Shown: piece by piece, positions 18,687 to 27,921 of the stretch | Numbering within the stretch: the first letter of the stretch is position 1 | How the letters are laid out: the number at the start of each line of letters is the position of its first letter | NCBI GenBank assembly: GCA_946887075.1 | Contig: CAMPKA010000018.1 | Coordinates: forward strand, 1 to 64,000 | DNA length: 64,000 nucleotides | From: an uncultured Salinimicrobium sp. | GTDB lineage: Bacteria; Bacteroidota; Bacteroidia; Flavobacteriales; Flavobacteriaceae | Direction: 5' to 3' | Made by a program: the position numbers and the translations under genes | The notes under the pieces: generated by a model | What the model saw: only the letters and a program-made list of their open reading frames with translations | Database searches by the model: none | Told to the model about the DNA's origin: nothing

Positions 18687-19523
18687 ATGCTTACTATCGG
18701 AGAATATCACAATTTGAAAATTGATCGGGACACCGATCCCGGCCTGTTCCTGGTCAACGAGGAAGGGGAAGAGGTGCTCCTGCCAAACAAGTACAAACCT
18801 GAGCATTTCGAGCTCGGCGACAGCCTGGAAGTTTTTGTATACCTGGATCATAAGGAGCGTCCGGTGGCCACAACGCTCCGGCCTTTTGTAAAACTGGATG
18901 AATTCGGGTATCTGGAATGTGTGGCGGTAAGTGAGATCGGAGCTTTTATGGACTGGGGATTGGAGAAGCACCTCCTGGTCCCTTATAAGGAGCAGGCTGT
19001 AAAGATGCGGGAAGGGGAACGATACCTGATCTTCTGCTATCTTGACGAGCTGACCGGAAGACTGGTGGGATCCAGTAAAATCAATGCCTTTCTGGATAAC
19101 CGGACGCTGACTGTCGAACCCTTTGAGGAGGTTGAGGTGATCATCAGTAATCCTACACAGATGGGATGGAACGTGGTGGTCAACCAGATCCATCAGGGAC
19201 TTCTTTACAAGGATGAAGTCTTTCAGGAGCTTCACGAAGGGGACCGGTTGAAAGCCTGGGTCAAAAAAACCCGCCCGGACGGAAAAATCGATGTTATTCT
19301 TCAACGGCCGGGTTATAGGAGCATTGAGCCCAATGCCCAGGAGATCCTGACCCAGCTGGAATTGCGCGGAGGGTTCATTAAACTCACAGATAAGTCCCCG
19401 CCGCAGATCATAGAAAAGGAACTCAAGATGAGCAAGAAGAGCTTTAAGAGAGCCCTGGGTAGCCTTTACAAGCAACGTAGGGTAGAGCTCAAGGAAGATG
19501 GGATCGCCCTTCGCAAAGATTGA
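18687..19523 (+). CDS. CvfB/YitL-like S1 RNA-binding protein
   Basis: Cytoplasmic protein of 278 residues with three successive S1-type OB folds and a C-terminal winged-helix-like tail (KMSKKSFKRALGSLYKQRRVEL). This order matches the CvfB family (B. subtilis YitL, S. aureus CvfB, a virulence regulator that binds RNA). I use the ATG at 18687 (MLTIGEYHNLKI); an in-frame TTG at 18666 would add seven residues. The gene is nested between menD and menB, so it is co-transcribed with quinone synthesis although no functional link is known to me. Confidence 0.88.
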   Translation: MLTIGEYHNLKIDRDTDPGLFLVNEEGEEVLLPNKYKPEHFELGDSLEVFVYLDHKERPVATTLRPFVKLDEFGYLECVAVSEIGAFMDWGLEKHLLVPYKEQAVKMREGERYLIFCYLDELTGRLVGSSKINAFLDNRTLTVEPFEEVEVIISNPTQMGWNVVVNQIHQGLLYKDEVFQELHEGDRLKAWVKKTRPDGKIDVILQRPGYRSIEPNAQEILTQLELRGGFIKLTDKSPPQIIEKELKMSKKSFKRALGSLYKQRRVELKEDGIALRKD

Positions 19524-19555
19524 AATAGAACCTCTCAGAATTAAAACCCAACAGA

Positions 19556-20395
19556 ATGAGTATCCCGCGATACAAAACGGTAAAGGAATATCAGGACATC
19601 ACCTATCAAAAATGTGACGGGGTGGCGAGGATCGCCTTTAACAGGCCTGAGGTCCGGAATGCATTCCGGCCGCGTACCACCAGTGAACTTTATGATGCTT
19701 TTTACAATGCTCAGGAGGATACTTCCATCGGCGTGGTGCTGTTGTCCGCAGAAGGGCCCTCGCCGAAGGATGGTGTCTATAGTTTCTGCAGTGGAGGAGA
19801 TCAAAAGGCCCGGGGACACCAGGGATATGTAGGAGAAGATGGCATGCATCGTCTTAACATCCTGGAGGTCCAAAGGTTGATCCGCTTTATGCCTAAAGTG
19901 GTGATTGCCGTTGTTCCCGGATGGGCAGTAGGGGGTGGACATAGCCTTCACGTGGTCTGCGACCTGACCCTGGCCAGTAAGGAACATGCGATCTTCAAAC
20001 AGACTGATGCGGATGTGACCAGCTTTGACGGAGGCTATGGTTCAGCATATCTTGCCAAAATGGTAGGGCAGAAAAAGGCACGGGAGATTTTTTTCCTCGG
20101 CCGTAATTATTCTGCCCAGGAGGCTTATGAAATGGGAATGGTCAATGCTGTTATTCCTCATGATGAACTGGAAGAAACCGCTTTCGGATGGGCCCAGGAA
20201 ATCCTCGCGAAAAGTCCGACCTCCATTAAGATGCTGAAATTCGCTATGAATCTGACTGACGATGGCATGGTCGGACAACAAGTCTTCGCAGGAGAAGCTA
20301 CGCGTCTTGCCTATATGACGGATGAGGCCAAGGAAGGAAGAAACGCTTTTCTCGAGAAGAGAAAACCAAACTTCGAAAAGAAATGGATCCCATAA
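19556..20395 (+). CDS. menB: 1,4-dihydroxy-2-naphthoyl-CoA synthase
   Basis: Crotonase-fold ring-closing enzyme of 279 residues, converting o-succinylbenzoyl-CoA to DHNA-CoA. Seen: GVARIAFNRPEVRNAFRP at the N-terminus, FCSGGDQKARGHQGYVGEDG (oxyanion-hole and loop region characteristic of MenB), VVPGWAVGGGHSLHVVCDLTLAS, and FDGGYGSAYLAKMVGQKKAREIFFLGRNY. Its last 13 nt overlap the start of the first PH-domain gene. menC, menE and menA are not in the window. Confidence 0.97.
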   Translation: MSIPRYKTVKEYQDITYQKCDGVARIAFNRPEVRNAFRPRTTSELYDAFYNAQEDTSIGVVLLSAEGPSPKDGVYSFCSGGDQKARGHQGYVGEDGMHRLNILEVQRLIRFMPKVVIAVVPGWAVGGGHSLHVVCDLTLASKEHAIFKQTDADVTSFDGGYGSAYLAKMVGQKKAREIFFLGRNYSAQEAYEMGMVNAVIPHDELEETAFGWAQEILAKSPTSIKMLKFAMNLTDDGMVGQQVFAGEATRLAYMTDEAKEGRNAFLEKRKPNFEKKWIP

Positions 20396-20913
20396 ACCCG
20401 GATGGTTTCCACAATTTTGAAGTGGATGTGAGTGCGCTTCCGCGATTCGAGGAGGTGGAATACTCCGCGCTTTCTTCCCGCTATTTGATCAAGCTACAGA
20501 TCATCAGTCTGCTGTCCGGGCTTTTTTTCCTTGCCGCAGCCGGGATAGCCTACTTTTTAGTTCCGGACATTCGCACCTATATCTGGTATTTCTGGATCCT
20601 TCTGGTGATCCTTCTTTTTTTTTCCTGGTTTCGAAATTTCAAGTACATGGAAAAAAGCGGGTATGCGCTTCGGGAAAGGGATATCATTTTCAAAAGGGGA
20701 TATCTTCACGAAAGAACCACAGTTATACCCTTCAACCGAATTCAGCATGTAACCCTGGAGCGAAGTTTTCTGGACAAGATCCTCAGTCTGGCAACCCTAA
20801 AGGTTTTTACGGCTGGGGGATCCGGAAGTGACATCAGCATCCCGGGTATCTCCCCTGGAGGTGCCGCTGCTCTTAAAAAAGCCCTGTCGGAAAGGATTCT
20901 CGGCCATGTCTGA
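20383..20913 (+). CDS. bacterial PH domain membrane protein (YdbS-like)
   Basis: Membrane protein of 176 residues with two adjacent helices (about residues 40-60 and 67-88) followed by one bPH_2/DUF304 domain (YALRERDIIFKRGYLHERTTVIPFNRIQHVTLERSFLD). It corresponds to YdbS of the YdbS-YdbT pair found in many bacteria; molecular role unknown. The ATG lies inside menB and its stop overlaps the next gene, so all three are coupled. Confidence 0.88.
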   Translation: MDPINPDGFHNFEVDVSALPRFEEVEYSALSSRYLIKLQIISLLSGLFFLAAAGIAYFLVPDIRTYIWYFWILLVILLFFSWFRNFKYMEKSGYALRERDIIFKRGYLHERTTVIPFNRIQHVTLERSFLDKILSLATLKVFTAGGSGSDISIPGISPGGAAALKKALSERILGHV

Positions 20914-22399
20914 GGTGAATTTCTCCAGGCCTCAACGACAGTCCCTGGTCGGACTGGGTTTGATCTTTACCAGGTCCCTGTATGCGATTTTAAGAAATTT
21001 CTGGTTTATCGCCTTTTACTTTCTGGTGGGAAAGGTGGATCAGTATATGCTGTTCTGGATGGGTGTAGCGGTTTTTTTCATCCTTTTGTTATGTCTGGGC
21101 TACAGTATTATGTCCTACCTGAAGTTCGTCTTCTATATCGATCAGGACAACCGGGAATTCGTGCTGCGGAAAGGTGTCTTCTCAACCGACGTCGTGACCA
21201 TCCCGTTTCAAAAGATCCAGCAGGTAAATTTCAAAAGGAGTATTCTGCAGCGGATCGCCGGGGTATACAGTGTGGTGATTGACACTGCAGGCAGCCAGGA
21301 GGAGGAGGTGGAGATAAGGGCGCTTTCCTTTGAACGGGCGAATGCCCTGGCTGACAGGCTCAGTAATTTCAAAGAGATGGAGCAAGGTGAGGGAGCTGAG
21401 GAAAAGCTTTCCAGACAGGAGGAAACTCCGCCACTCCAGTGGCATTATAAGGTTCCTTTTATCGTCTTGCTGAAACTGGGAATCACCTCGAATTACCTTC
21501 GTGGCGTGGGGGTGATCGTAGCGTTCTATGTCAGTATCCGGGAGCAACTGAGTATCAGTCCAGAGCTACCTCCCGAACTTCTGGATTCCCAATTTGTGTT
21601 GATGTTCGGGAAGATCGGGTTAATTCTCCTGCTGGTCATGCTGAGCATTCTCATAACAGTAGGAGAGACCCTAATCCGGTATTACGGATTGGACCTTCAG
21701 AAAAGGGAGGATCAGCTCCAGGTGGAGATGGGGCTTCGCAACAATACCCGGGTCAGTATCAGCTCAAGAAGGGTCCAGTTGTTAAAGATTTACTCCAACG
21801 TGATTCAAAGAAAAATCGATCTTTATCGTACCCGGATCTCCCTGGCCAGCAGCCAGGATGACCGTAAGAAAAGCCAGATTAGAATGGCAGGACTATCCGG
21901 GGAAGTCATAGAAAAGCTCCAGGAGTTCAGTTTTGGCAGAACCGTTCAGGAGGAATTCAGCATGCGCCCCAGCAAGGTCCTTTTATACAGGAACCTGGGC
22001 CGGAGCATGATTCCGGCGATCCTGGTCCTGACGATGTACCTCGTCGGAGATCCGGTATTTTCCTTCTACTGGCTGGCTTTAGGCATTCTCGTTTATGTCC
22101 TGACAATCGTGCTTTATCTGGTTCTTTGGTTCGCCAGTCAGCGATTGGGTGTTTCAGGGGATTTCCTGATCAGGCATTCTGGCGTATGGACGAAAAGAAC
22201 GGAGATCGTCGAGATTTTCAGGCTACAGTCGGTTTCCATCGAAACCCCCTTGTGGTACAGAAAAAAGGGTTTGGTAAATCTGACCGTGCATTCAGCAGGT
22301 GGGGATATCACCTTTAAACTGCTCCAACAGAGGCAGGTCCGTCCCCTGATGAATTATGTGCTCTACAGGATCGAAAGCACAGAAAAGCCGTGGATGTGA
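20906..22399 (+). CDS. bacterial PH domain membrane protein (YdbT-like)
   Basis: Membrane protein of 497 residues with three bPH_2/DUF304 domains separated by hydrophobic helix pairs: the first after residue 75 (FVLRKGVFSTDVVTIPFQKIQQVNFKRSIL), the second near 270 and the third near 410 (FLIRHSGVWTKRTEIVEIFRLQSVSIETPLW). This is the YdbT partner of the preceding YdbS-like gene. I start at ATG 20906, which overlaps the preceding stop by 8 nt; the frame is open further upstream, but that part lies inside the other gene. It converges on the E1 gene with 9 nt between stops. Confidence 0.88.
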   Translation: MSEVNFSRPQRQSLVGLGLIFTRSLYAILRNFWFIAFYFLVGKVDQYMLFWMGVAVFFILLLCLGYSIMSYLKFVFYIDQDNREFVLRKGVFSTDVVTIPFQKIQQVNFKRSILQRIAGVYSVVIDTAGSQEEEVEIRALSFERANALADRLSNFKEMEQGEGAEEKLSRQEETPPLQWHYKVPFIVLLKLGITSNYLRGVGVIVAFYVSIREQLSISPELPPELLDSQFVLMFGKIGLILLLVMLSILITVGETLIRYYGLDLQKREDQLQVEMGLRNNTRVSISSRRVQLLKIYSNVIQRKIDLYRTRISLASSQDDRKKSQIRMAGLSGEVIEKLQEFSFGRTVQEEFSMRPSKVLLYRNLGRSMIPAILVLTMYLVGDPVFSFYWLALGILVYVLTIVLYLVLWFASQRLGVSGDFLIRHSGVWTKRTEIVEIFRLQSVSIETPLWYRKKGLVNLTVHSAGGDITFKLLQQRQVRPLMNYVLYRIESTEKPWM

Positions 22400-22408
22400 T
22401 TTCTTCTT

Positions 22409-24823
22409 TTACAATGCGGGAAAGCCCTCTGGATCACTCTCATTCATGATCTGATAGACCTTTTCAAAGATATCCTCGGCCGATGGTTTGGAGAAATAAT
22501 CCCCATCGGAGCCGTATGGAGGCCGGTGTTCCCGTGCACAAAGGGTTTGGGGTTTGCTGTCGAGGTACTTCCAGCCATCCTGCTCTTCCAGGACCTTCTG
22601 AAGTATATACGCAGAGGCCCCTCCAGGAACATCCTCATCGATTACAAGAAGGCGATTTGTTCTGGCCAGGCTTTGGCTGATTTCATGGTTCCGGTCGAAG
22701 GGGAGCAGAGACTGTACGTCGATGACTTCTGCTTCGATGCCGACTTCCATAAGCTCCCTTGCTGCCTGCTCAACCAGCCGCAGGGTGGAGCCATAAGAAA
22801 CCAGGGTGATATCCTTGCCGGGTTTGAGAACCTCTACCACACCGATAGGAGTGCGAAAAGTCCCCAGGTTGCTCGGAAGCTTTTCCTTTAGTCTATACCC
22901 GTTAAGGGATTCAATGACCAGGGCGGGTTCGTCGCTCAGCATCAGCGTATTGTAAAAACCTGCTGCCTGGGTCATGTTCCTGGGCACCAGAATGTGGATG
23001 CCCCTGAGCAGGTGGAGAATCCCTCCCATAGGAGATCCGCTGTGCCAAATCCCCTCCAGGCGATGCCCGCGGGTTCTGACTATCACCGGGGCCTTTTGCT
23101 TTCCCCGGGTCCGATACTGCAGCGTCGCGAGGTCATCGCTCATGATCTGCAGGCAGTATAACAGGTAATCCAGGTACTGGATCTCAGCAATCGGTCTCAA
23201 GCCTCGCATGGCCATTCCAATTCCCTGTCCCAATATGGTGGCTTCCCTGATCCCGGTGTCCGCTATCCGCAGGGGACCGTATTTTTCCTGAAGTCCTTCC
23301 AGCCCCTGGTTGACATCCCCGATTTCCCCGGTGTCCTCTCCGAAGATCAGTGCTTCGGGAAACCTGGAAAAAATTTGGTCAAAATTATCCCGGAGAATAA
23401 TGCGGCCATCGACTTCTTCTGCATTCTCCGGATATTTGGGCTTGATTTCTGAAATATTGAGCGCGTTCTGCTCAGAAGTGCTGTAAAGATGACTGCTGTA
23501 GTCATCCTGGGTCTCCTGGATATATCCCCTGACCCAGTTCTTCAGTTGCTCTTTTTCCGCAGTATTCTCCTTTACCAGATACCGCAGCACCTTGCGCGCG
23601 GTTACCAGGAGGTCTTTTTTAAGCGGTTCCCGGATTCGTCCCAGGTCTGCTATAAGGGGCTGGATAAAAGTGGTCGAAGCACTTTTTTTGGCCGCGGCTT
23701 TCAGCATGGCCATCACCTTTTGCTGCTCCTCACGTATGGGAGCAATGTGGGCCTCCCAGGCCGCTTTTTTCCCTTCTCTTACCTGCCTTTTGATTTCCAT
23801 TTCCAGGGCTTCGAGCTCCTCCTCTGTGGCAATATTTCCGTCGATCATCCACTCCCGCATCTTTCGGTTACAATCGAATTCCTTTTCCCATTCCAGTCTT
23901 TCCGCGTCCTTATACCGCTCATGGGATCCCGAGGTGGAATGGCCCTGGGGCTGTGTCAATTGCTGGACGTGTATCAGGATCGGTATATGTTCTTCCCTGG
24001 CGAGCCGGCTCGCGTTTTCATAAGTTTCGATAAGAGCGGGATAGTCCCATCCGTTGACGGTGAATATTTCATACCCGTCCTGCTGTCCAGGGTCTCTCTG
24101 AAAACCCTTCAGTACTTCTGAGATACTCTCTTTGGTTGTCTGATGCCGCGCATGAACCGAAATGCCGTATTCGTCGTCCCAGACATTCATGACCATCGGG
24201 ACCTGCAGGACCCCCGCAGCATTTATGGTCTCCCAGAACATGCCTTCACTGGTGCTCGCATTTCCAATGGTACCCCAGGCGATTTCGTCTCCGTTGTCAG
24301 AGAAGTTTTCTCCTTCAAGACCCGCGACATTGCGATAGATTTTCGATGCCTGGGCCAATCCGAGGAGCCGGGGCATCTGACTTGCAGTTGGGGAAATATC
24401 AGCACTGGAATTCTTTTGCCTGGTGAGGTTCTTCCAGGTGCCGTCTTCCTCCAGGCTGTGGGTTGCAAAATGACCTCCCATCTGACGGCCGGCGGACATG
24501 GGTTCCTTGTCGATGTCCGTGGTGGCGTAGAGACCGGCGAAAAATTGCTGGATACTCAGGCAGCCGATAGCCATCATGAAGGTCTGGTCCCTGTAATAGC
24601 CGGATCTGAAATCTCCATTGCGGAAGACCTTTGCCCAAGCGATCTGAGGGACCTCTTTTCCATCACCGAAGATCCCGAATTTCGCCTTGCCGGTGAGGAC
24701 TTCCCTCCGGCCGAGCAGACTGCACTCCCTGCTGGTAACGGCCAGCTTGTAATCCTCAAGCACCATGGCTTTAAAATCATCAAAGGAAATTGCGTTCTTA
24801 GAGGAAGATTCCGTCTGCATCAT
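22409..24823 (-). CDS. fused alpha/beta E1 of a branched-chain-type 2-oxoacid dehydrogenase
   Basis: Thiamine diphosphate enzyme of 804 residues in which the alpha and beta E1 subunits are one chain. Residues about 1-400 are the alpha part (ThDP motif region GDGDE-like DNGDEIAWGTIGNASTSEGMFWETIN); about 460-804 are the beta part (LIFGEDTGEIGDVNQGLEGLQEKYGPLRIADTGIREATILGQGIGMA, and the C-terminal LVIDEDVPGGASAYI). The fused form is common in Bacteroidota and is thought to decarboxylate branched-chain 2-oxoacids, giving precursors for iso-fatty acids; pyruvate cannot be excluded. E2 and E3 are not nearby. A promoter with TACATTTG lies just upstream. Confidence 0.92.
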   Translation of the reverse strand: MMQTESSSKNAISFDDFKAMVLEDYKLAVTSRECSLLGRREVLTGKAKFGIFGDGKEVPQIAWAKVFRNGDFRSGYYRDQTFMMAIGCLSIQQFFAGLYATTDIDKEPMSAGRQMGGHFATHSLEEDGTWKNLTRQKNSSADISPTASQMPRLLGLAQASKIYRNVAGLEGENFSDNGDEIAWGTIGNASTSEGMFWETINAAGVLQVPMVMNVWDDEYGISVHARHQTTKESISEVLKGFQRDPGQQDGYEIFTVNGWDYPALIETYENASRLAREEHIPILIHVQQLTQPQGHSTSGSHERYKDAERLEWEKEFDCNRKMREWMIDGNIATEEELEALEMEIKRQVREGKKAAWEAHIAPIREEQQKVMAMLKAAAKKSASTTFIQPLIADLGRIREPLKKDLLVTARKVLRYLVKENTAEKEQLKNWVRGYIQETQDDYSSHLYSTSEQNALNISEIKPKYPENAEEVDGRIILRDNFDQIFSRFPEALIFGEDTGEIGDVNQGLEGLQEKYGPLRIADTGIREATILGQGIGMAMRGLRPIAEIQYLDYLLYCLQIMSDDLATLQYRTRGKQKAPVIVRTRGHRLEGIWHSGSPMGGILHLLRGIHILVPRNMTQAAGFYNTLMLSDEPALVIESLNGYRLKEKLPSNLGTFRTPIGVVEVLKPGKDITLVSYGSTLRLVEQAARELMEVGIEAEVIDVQSLLPFDRNHEISQSLARTNRLLVIDEDVPGGASAYILQKVLEEQDGWKYLDSKPQTLCAREHRPPYGSDGDYFSKPSAEDIFEKVYQIMNESDPEGFPAL

Positions 24824-24842
24824 GTGGATCTATTGCTTCAAG

Positions 24843-24874
24843 CAAATGTAGAAAAAACAATCTTCAATTACAAT
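24843..24874 (-). promoter_or_regulatory. promoter of the E1 gene
   Basis: Read on the minus strand: ATTG (24874-24871), a 20-nt spacer, then TACATTTG (24850-24843). This fits the Bacteroidota pattern TTTG-N17-23-TAnnTTTG with one mismatch in the upstream box. Start of transcription would be about 10-13 nt before the ATG at 24823. Confidence 0.55.
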
Positions 24875-24984
24875 TCGGGATTTAAAGGTTATAGTAACAT
24901 ATTCTTAATTAAAGAGCGTTATATTTGATTTTTTTCAAAACATTCGCTTTTAATTAAGAATTCCTAAAAACGGCTCGTGCTGGA

Positions 24985-27852
24985 TCAGAACCATTCCCGT
25001 GAAAAAATAGCGATCAGGGTCTGGAAATCCAGGGATGCAATAAACCGCATTTTTTGGTCATATTGGCCACCGTTGAATTCCCATCCTTCACTGGAATACA
25101 CTGGAAAGAAAAGCTCGAAATAATTTTGGACGATACTGAGACGGATCCCCGAGTCGTAAAGAAACTTAGCGGATTCGTTTTTATTCTTGATCAGACCCAC
25201 ATCCCCGTAGGCAAAGATCCATTTCCACAAGGTGGTGCTCCCGTTCATGGTGGTGATCCACTGGTTGGCGAATTTCGGTTCCAGCAGGGATTTGAACCCC
25301 CCTTCTGCCATGATGATCTGTTGACTGAACAGCCCTGAGGTCTCACTCCTTCCGTAGTAGTTATAGTCGTAAAGGTAATCCGTCGGTCGGTCCAGAGCGA
25401 AACTGAAATAATCCGATTGGGGGAGGTCGTTATAAATAAAACTCCCGCCAAAAAACCTGAGGTTGATCTGTCTGTCGTTTTTCAGGAGCCGGCGATATTC
25501 AAGGGTCACGGAGGCCTTGCTGAATTGTTGGGCCAGTTGGAAATCAACGCTGCCGGAATAATGTCTCACCAGGCCCGGATTCCGATAGGCATAGTTGATA
25601 TTGAAAACGCTGTAGTCGGGTACCTCCAGTTCAATTTCAGGGTGCTGATCCCGCTGTACATTGACATTTCTTACCAGCAGGCTTTCCTTTCTGCTGTTTC
25701 TCAGAAGGGAACTTCGGAAGGCCAGAGACAGGAAGGGGGTAAACCGCTCATAGAACAGCCCATACCCATAGGAGAATCTGCTGCCACTGATTCCGTAGTT
25801 GATCGCGTAGAGATTGTCGTCATCAAGGAAGATCTGGTGGGAGAGTCCTCCGCTTCCCACCAGCGTACGGCTATTGAGTCCATACAAGGGCGCAAGAGAG
25901 AATTCAAAATTGCGATCGAGCAACGTTTTATTATAGATCCTGGCCCCCAGGGCAAGACCATCGTATAGGTTATACTGAAATTCAGGCATGAAGAAAAGCT
26001 GGTAATATCTCGGATCCTCCACATCCTTCAGCAGCCTGAACTGGAAGGGTTTGTCCATGAATCCGCTCACGGTCATATAGTTATTCCGCTGATTGATCTC
26101 GGGTACCAGGGACTCATGATTTACAGCAACCTTTTCAATTCCTTTTGCAGGGATCGTGATGTTGTCTTCCTTGGTAATCTGGGGTATCCATTGCTTGTAT
26201 ACGATATCCCCGTCATGCAAGCCGTAAATCGGTACTGGCATGTGATTTTCTGTCCGGTTCCTCAGGGTCACCACAAGGGAATCATCTTTTTTCCTCACAC
26301 GGGTTATCGTGAAGTCGATCTTTTCGTTGGTTCCGACAAATTCTTCAAAGAACCAGGTGATATCCTTGGTCGCATTTGCCTCCAGAATACTGCGGAAATC
26401 CCCGGCGCTTACAGGTTGGAGCTTGTACCGGGAGAAGAAGGCCTGCATGGACCTTGAGACTGTGGAATCCTGAAGGAAGCTGTCGAGATACTGGAAACCT
26501 ACTCCTGCCTTGTATGGGTTGGCGATATTCTTGTTAAACTGGATAAGGAGGTCCTTTGGTGTGCTTAGTGGCTGGTCCAGATGCTTCCGGGCCATATAGA
26601 GGTACAGAAGGGGATACTGGTCGTTGAAATCCAGTTCAGCCGCATGAAACCACCGGATCCCGAATACCTCACTCAGGTTCCCCAGAATCTTCAGATCCGG
26701 ATAGAATCGCTCGATGTATTCCATCATCAGATAGGTCTGCATTCCATCGTAGATCCAGGTGTCTTCCCTGGGGTTGAGCAGCAGGGAATTCCTGAGGTAG
26801 TTTTCGGTAATCGTTTTGAGCTGCTCCAGGTCATAGGTGAAGCCATCCGGAAAGGGTCGGATAAACTTGGGAAGCTGGTTCAGTCCATAAACAGGATTCG
26901 CCGCATAATTCTGGCGGGATGAAAGCAGTTTGTCGTGAGGATAAGGGCCGAGTTTTTCCTGAAGAAATTCAATGATCCTGGTGATCATCACGGATTTGAG
27001 GACCGGAGATATCCCATCCCCGGAGATGTTTGACAGCACGTGAAGGCTATCTACCTGATAATCCTCAAAGACGATGGTAGGGGTAAGGTAGATTTCCGTT
27101 TCCAGCCGATCCTCTCCCATGAGCCTGTATACCCGCAGACTGTCCGGTGTTACTTCCATTCCTGAAGGATAGGAGGAAATCAGGGCCAGGTGCGCGGGCA
27201 GTATGAATGCTAGGTCCAGGTCGAGCTTCGGGATATAAAGGTCATCCATGTTCTTATGGCTGTAGACTTGCCATCCATCGCGGTAAACAGCCGGAGAGAT
27301 GAACCAGTATCTCAGTTGGTACTCTCCATTGTTGCTGTAACCGAAACGGGTGAACTCTTCACTAGGAATCTTGATGCTGTAATTCAGGTTGATCCGCAGC
27401 GAATCTCCCGGAGCGAGCCTTTGCTCCAGGGGTACCAGGAGTAAGTCCGGATGTCCTTCCGGCCGCGTCCACTCCAAAAGACCAAAATCAGCCGAGGTGA
27501 CGGAATTTATCGTAGTACCCCCTCTTCGTTCCTCTCTGGCGAAATGAAAATCACGGTCATAATCTTCAAAAAAACGCCGGGCAAGGGGAGTGGTCGTGCT
27601 GGAAAAGGCATTTGCCCAGTCATTGAGGTAGATTTCTCCGAGGGTATCCTCGCTGGTATTGTGGTAATGAAGCTCCTGCTGAATATAAAGCGTCTTCAGC
27701 GAGTCATTCAGGGTGATTTTAGCCTTGATTTTTTGCTGACCATAAACAGGTAAGCCCGCTGAAATACAGAATGTTGCGAGGAGGAGTTTCTGAAACAAAG
27801 TAAGTTGTCGTAATTTTTTTTCCAGGCTGCCAATATATTGTTTTAGGCGCAC
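24985..27852 (-). CDS. M1-peptidase-like protein without zinc motif, with C-terminal outer-membrane barrel
   Basis: Exported protein of 955 residues. A signal peptide ends near GLPVYGQQ (residue 38). Residues about 40-550 resemble an M1 (gluzincin) aminopeptidase: an N-terminal beta saddle, a segment NPVYGLNQL (319-327) where GAMEN is expected, TENYL (349-353) in place of HExxH, WIYDG (366-370) in place of WLNEG, and the Y.KAGVGF...DF..I....D..WFFEEFV helical tail. Zinc ligands are therefore replaced by T, L and D. From about residue 600 the chain is rich in alternating aromatic strands and ends in REWF, like an outer-membrane beta-barrel. It starts with GTG preceded by AGGAAA. Role unknown; binding or transport of peptides is a guess. 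Confidence 0.8.
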   Translation of the reverse strand: MRLKQYIGSLEKKLRQLTLFQKLLLATFCISAGLPVYGQQKIKAKITLNDSLKTLYIQQELHYHNTSEDTLGEIYLNDWANAFSSTTTPLARRFFEDYDRDFHFAREERRGGTTINSVTSADFGLLEWTRPEGHPDLLLVPLEQRLAPGDSLRINLNYSIKIPSEEFTRFGYSNNGEYQLRYWFISPAVYRDGWQVYSHKNMDDLYIPKLDLDLAFILPAHLALISSYPSGMEVTPDSLRVYRLMGEDRLETEIYLTPTIVFEDYQVDSLHVLSNISGDGISPVLKSVMITRIIEFLQEKLGPYPHDKLLSSRQNYAANPVYGLNQLPKFIRPFPDGFTYDLEQLKTITENYLRNSLLLNPREDTWIYDGMQTYLMMEYIERFYPDLKILGNLSEVFGIRWFHAAELDFNDQYPLLYLYMARKHLDQPLSTPKDLLIQFNKNIANPYKAGVGFQYLDSFLQDSTVSRSMQAFFSRYKLQPVSAGDFRSILEANATKDITWFFEEFVGTNEKIDFTITRVRKKDDSLVVTLRNRTENHMPVPIYGLHDGDIVYKQWIPQITKEDNITIPAKGIEKVAVNHESLVPEINQRNNYMTVSGFMDKPFQFRLLKDVEDPRYYQLFFMPEFQYNLYDGLALGARIYNKTLLDRNFEFSLAPLYGLNSRTLVGSGGLSHQIFLDDDNLYAINYGISGSRFSYGYGLFYERFTPFLSLAFRSSLLRNSRKESLLVRNVNVQRDQHPEIELEVPDYSVFNINYAYRNPGLVRHYSGSVDFQLAQQFSKASVTLEYRRLLKNDRQINLRFFGGSFIYNDLPQSDYFSFALDRPTDYLYDYNYYGRSETSGLFSQQIIMAEGGFKSLLEPKFANQWITTMNGSTTLWKWIFAYGDVGLIKNKNESAKFLYDSGIRLSIVQNYFELFFPVYSSEGWEFNGGQYDQKMRFIASLDFQTLIAIFSREWF

Positions 27853-27921
27853 TTTCCTTCTCTCTTTAGAATAATTTAGCAGTGCGGACTCCTGCCCCTG
27901 AAAAGCCTGAATACCATGGGA

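Noticed and set aside
23489..24928. Two long plus-strand frames opposite the E1 gene
   Set aside because: Both mirror conserved codons of the fused E1 enzyme and show no domain of their own.
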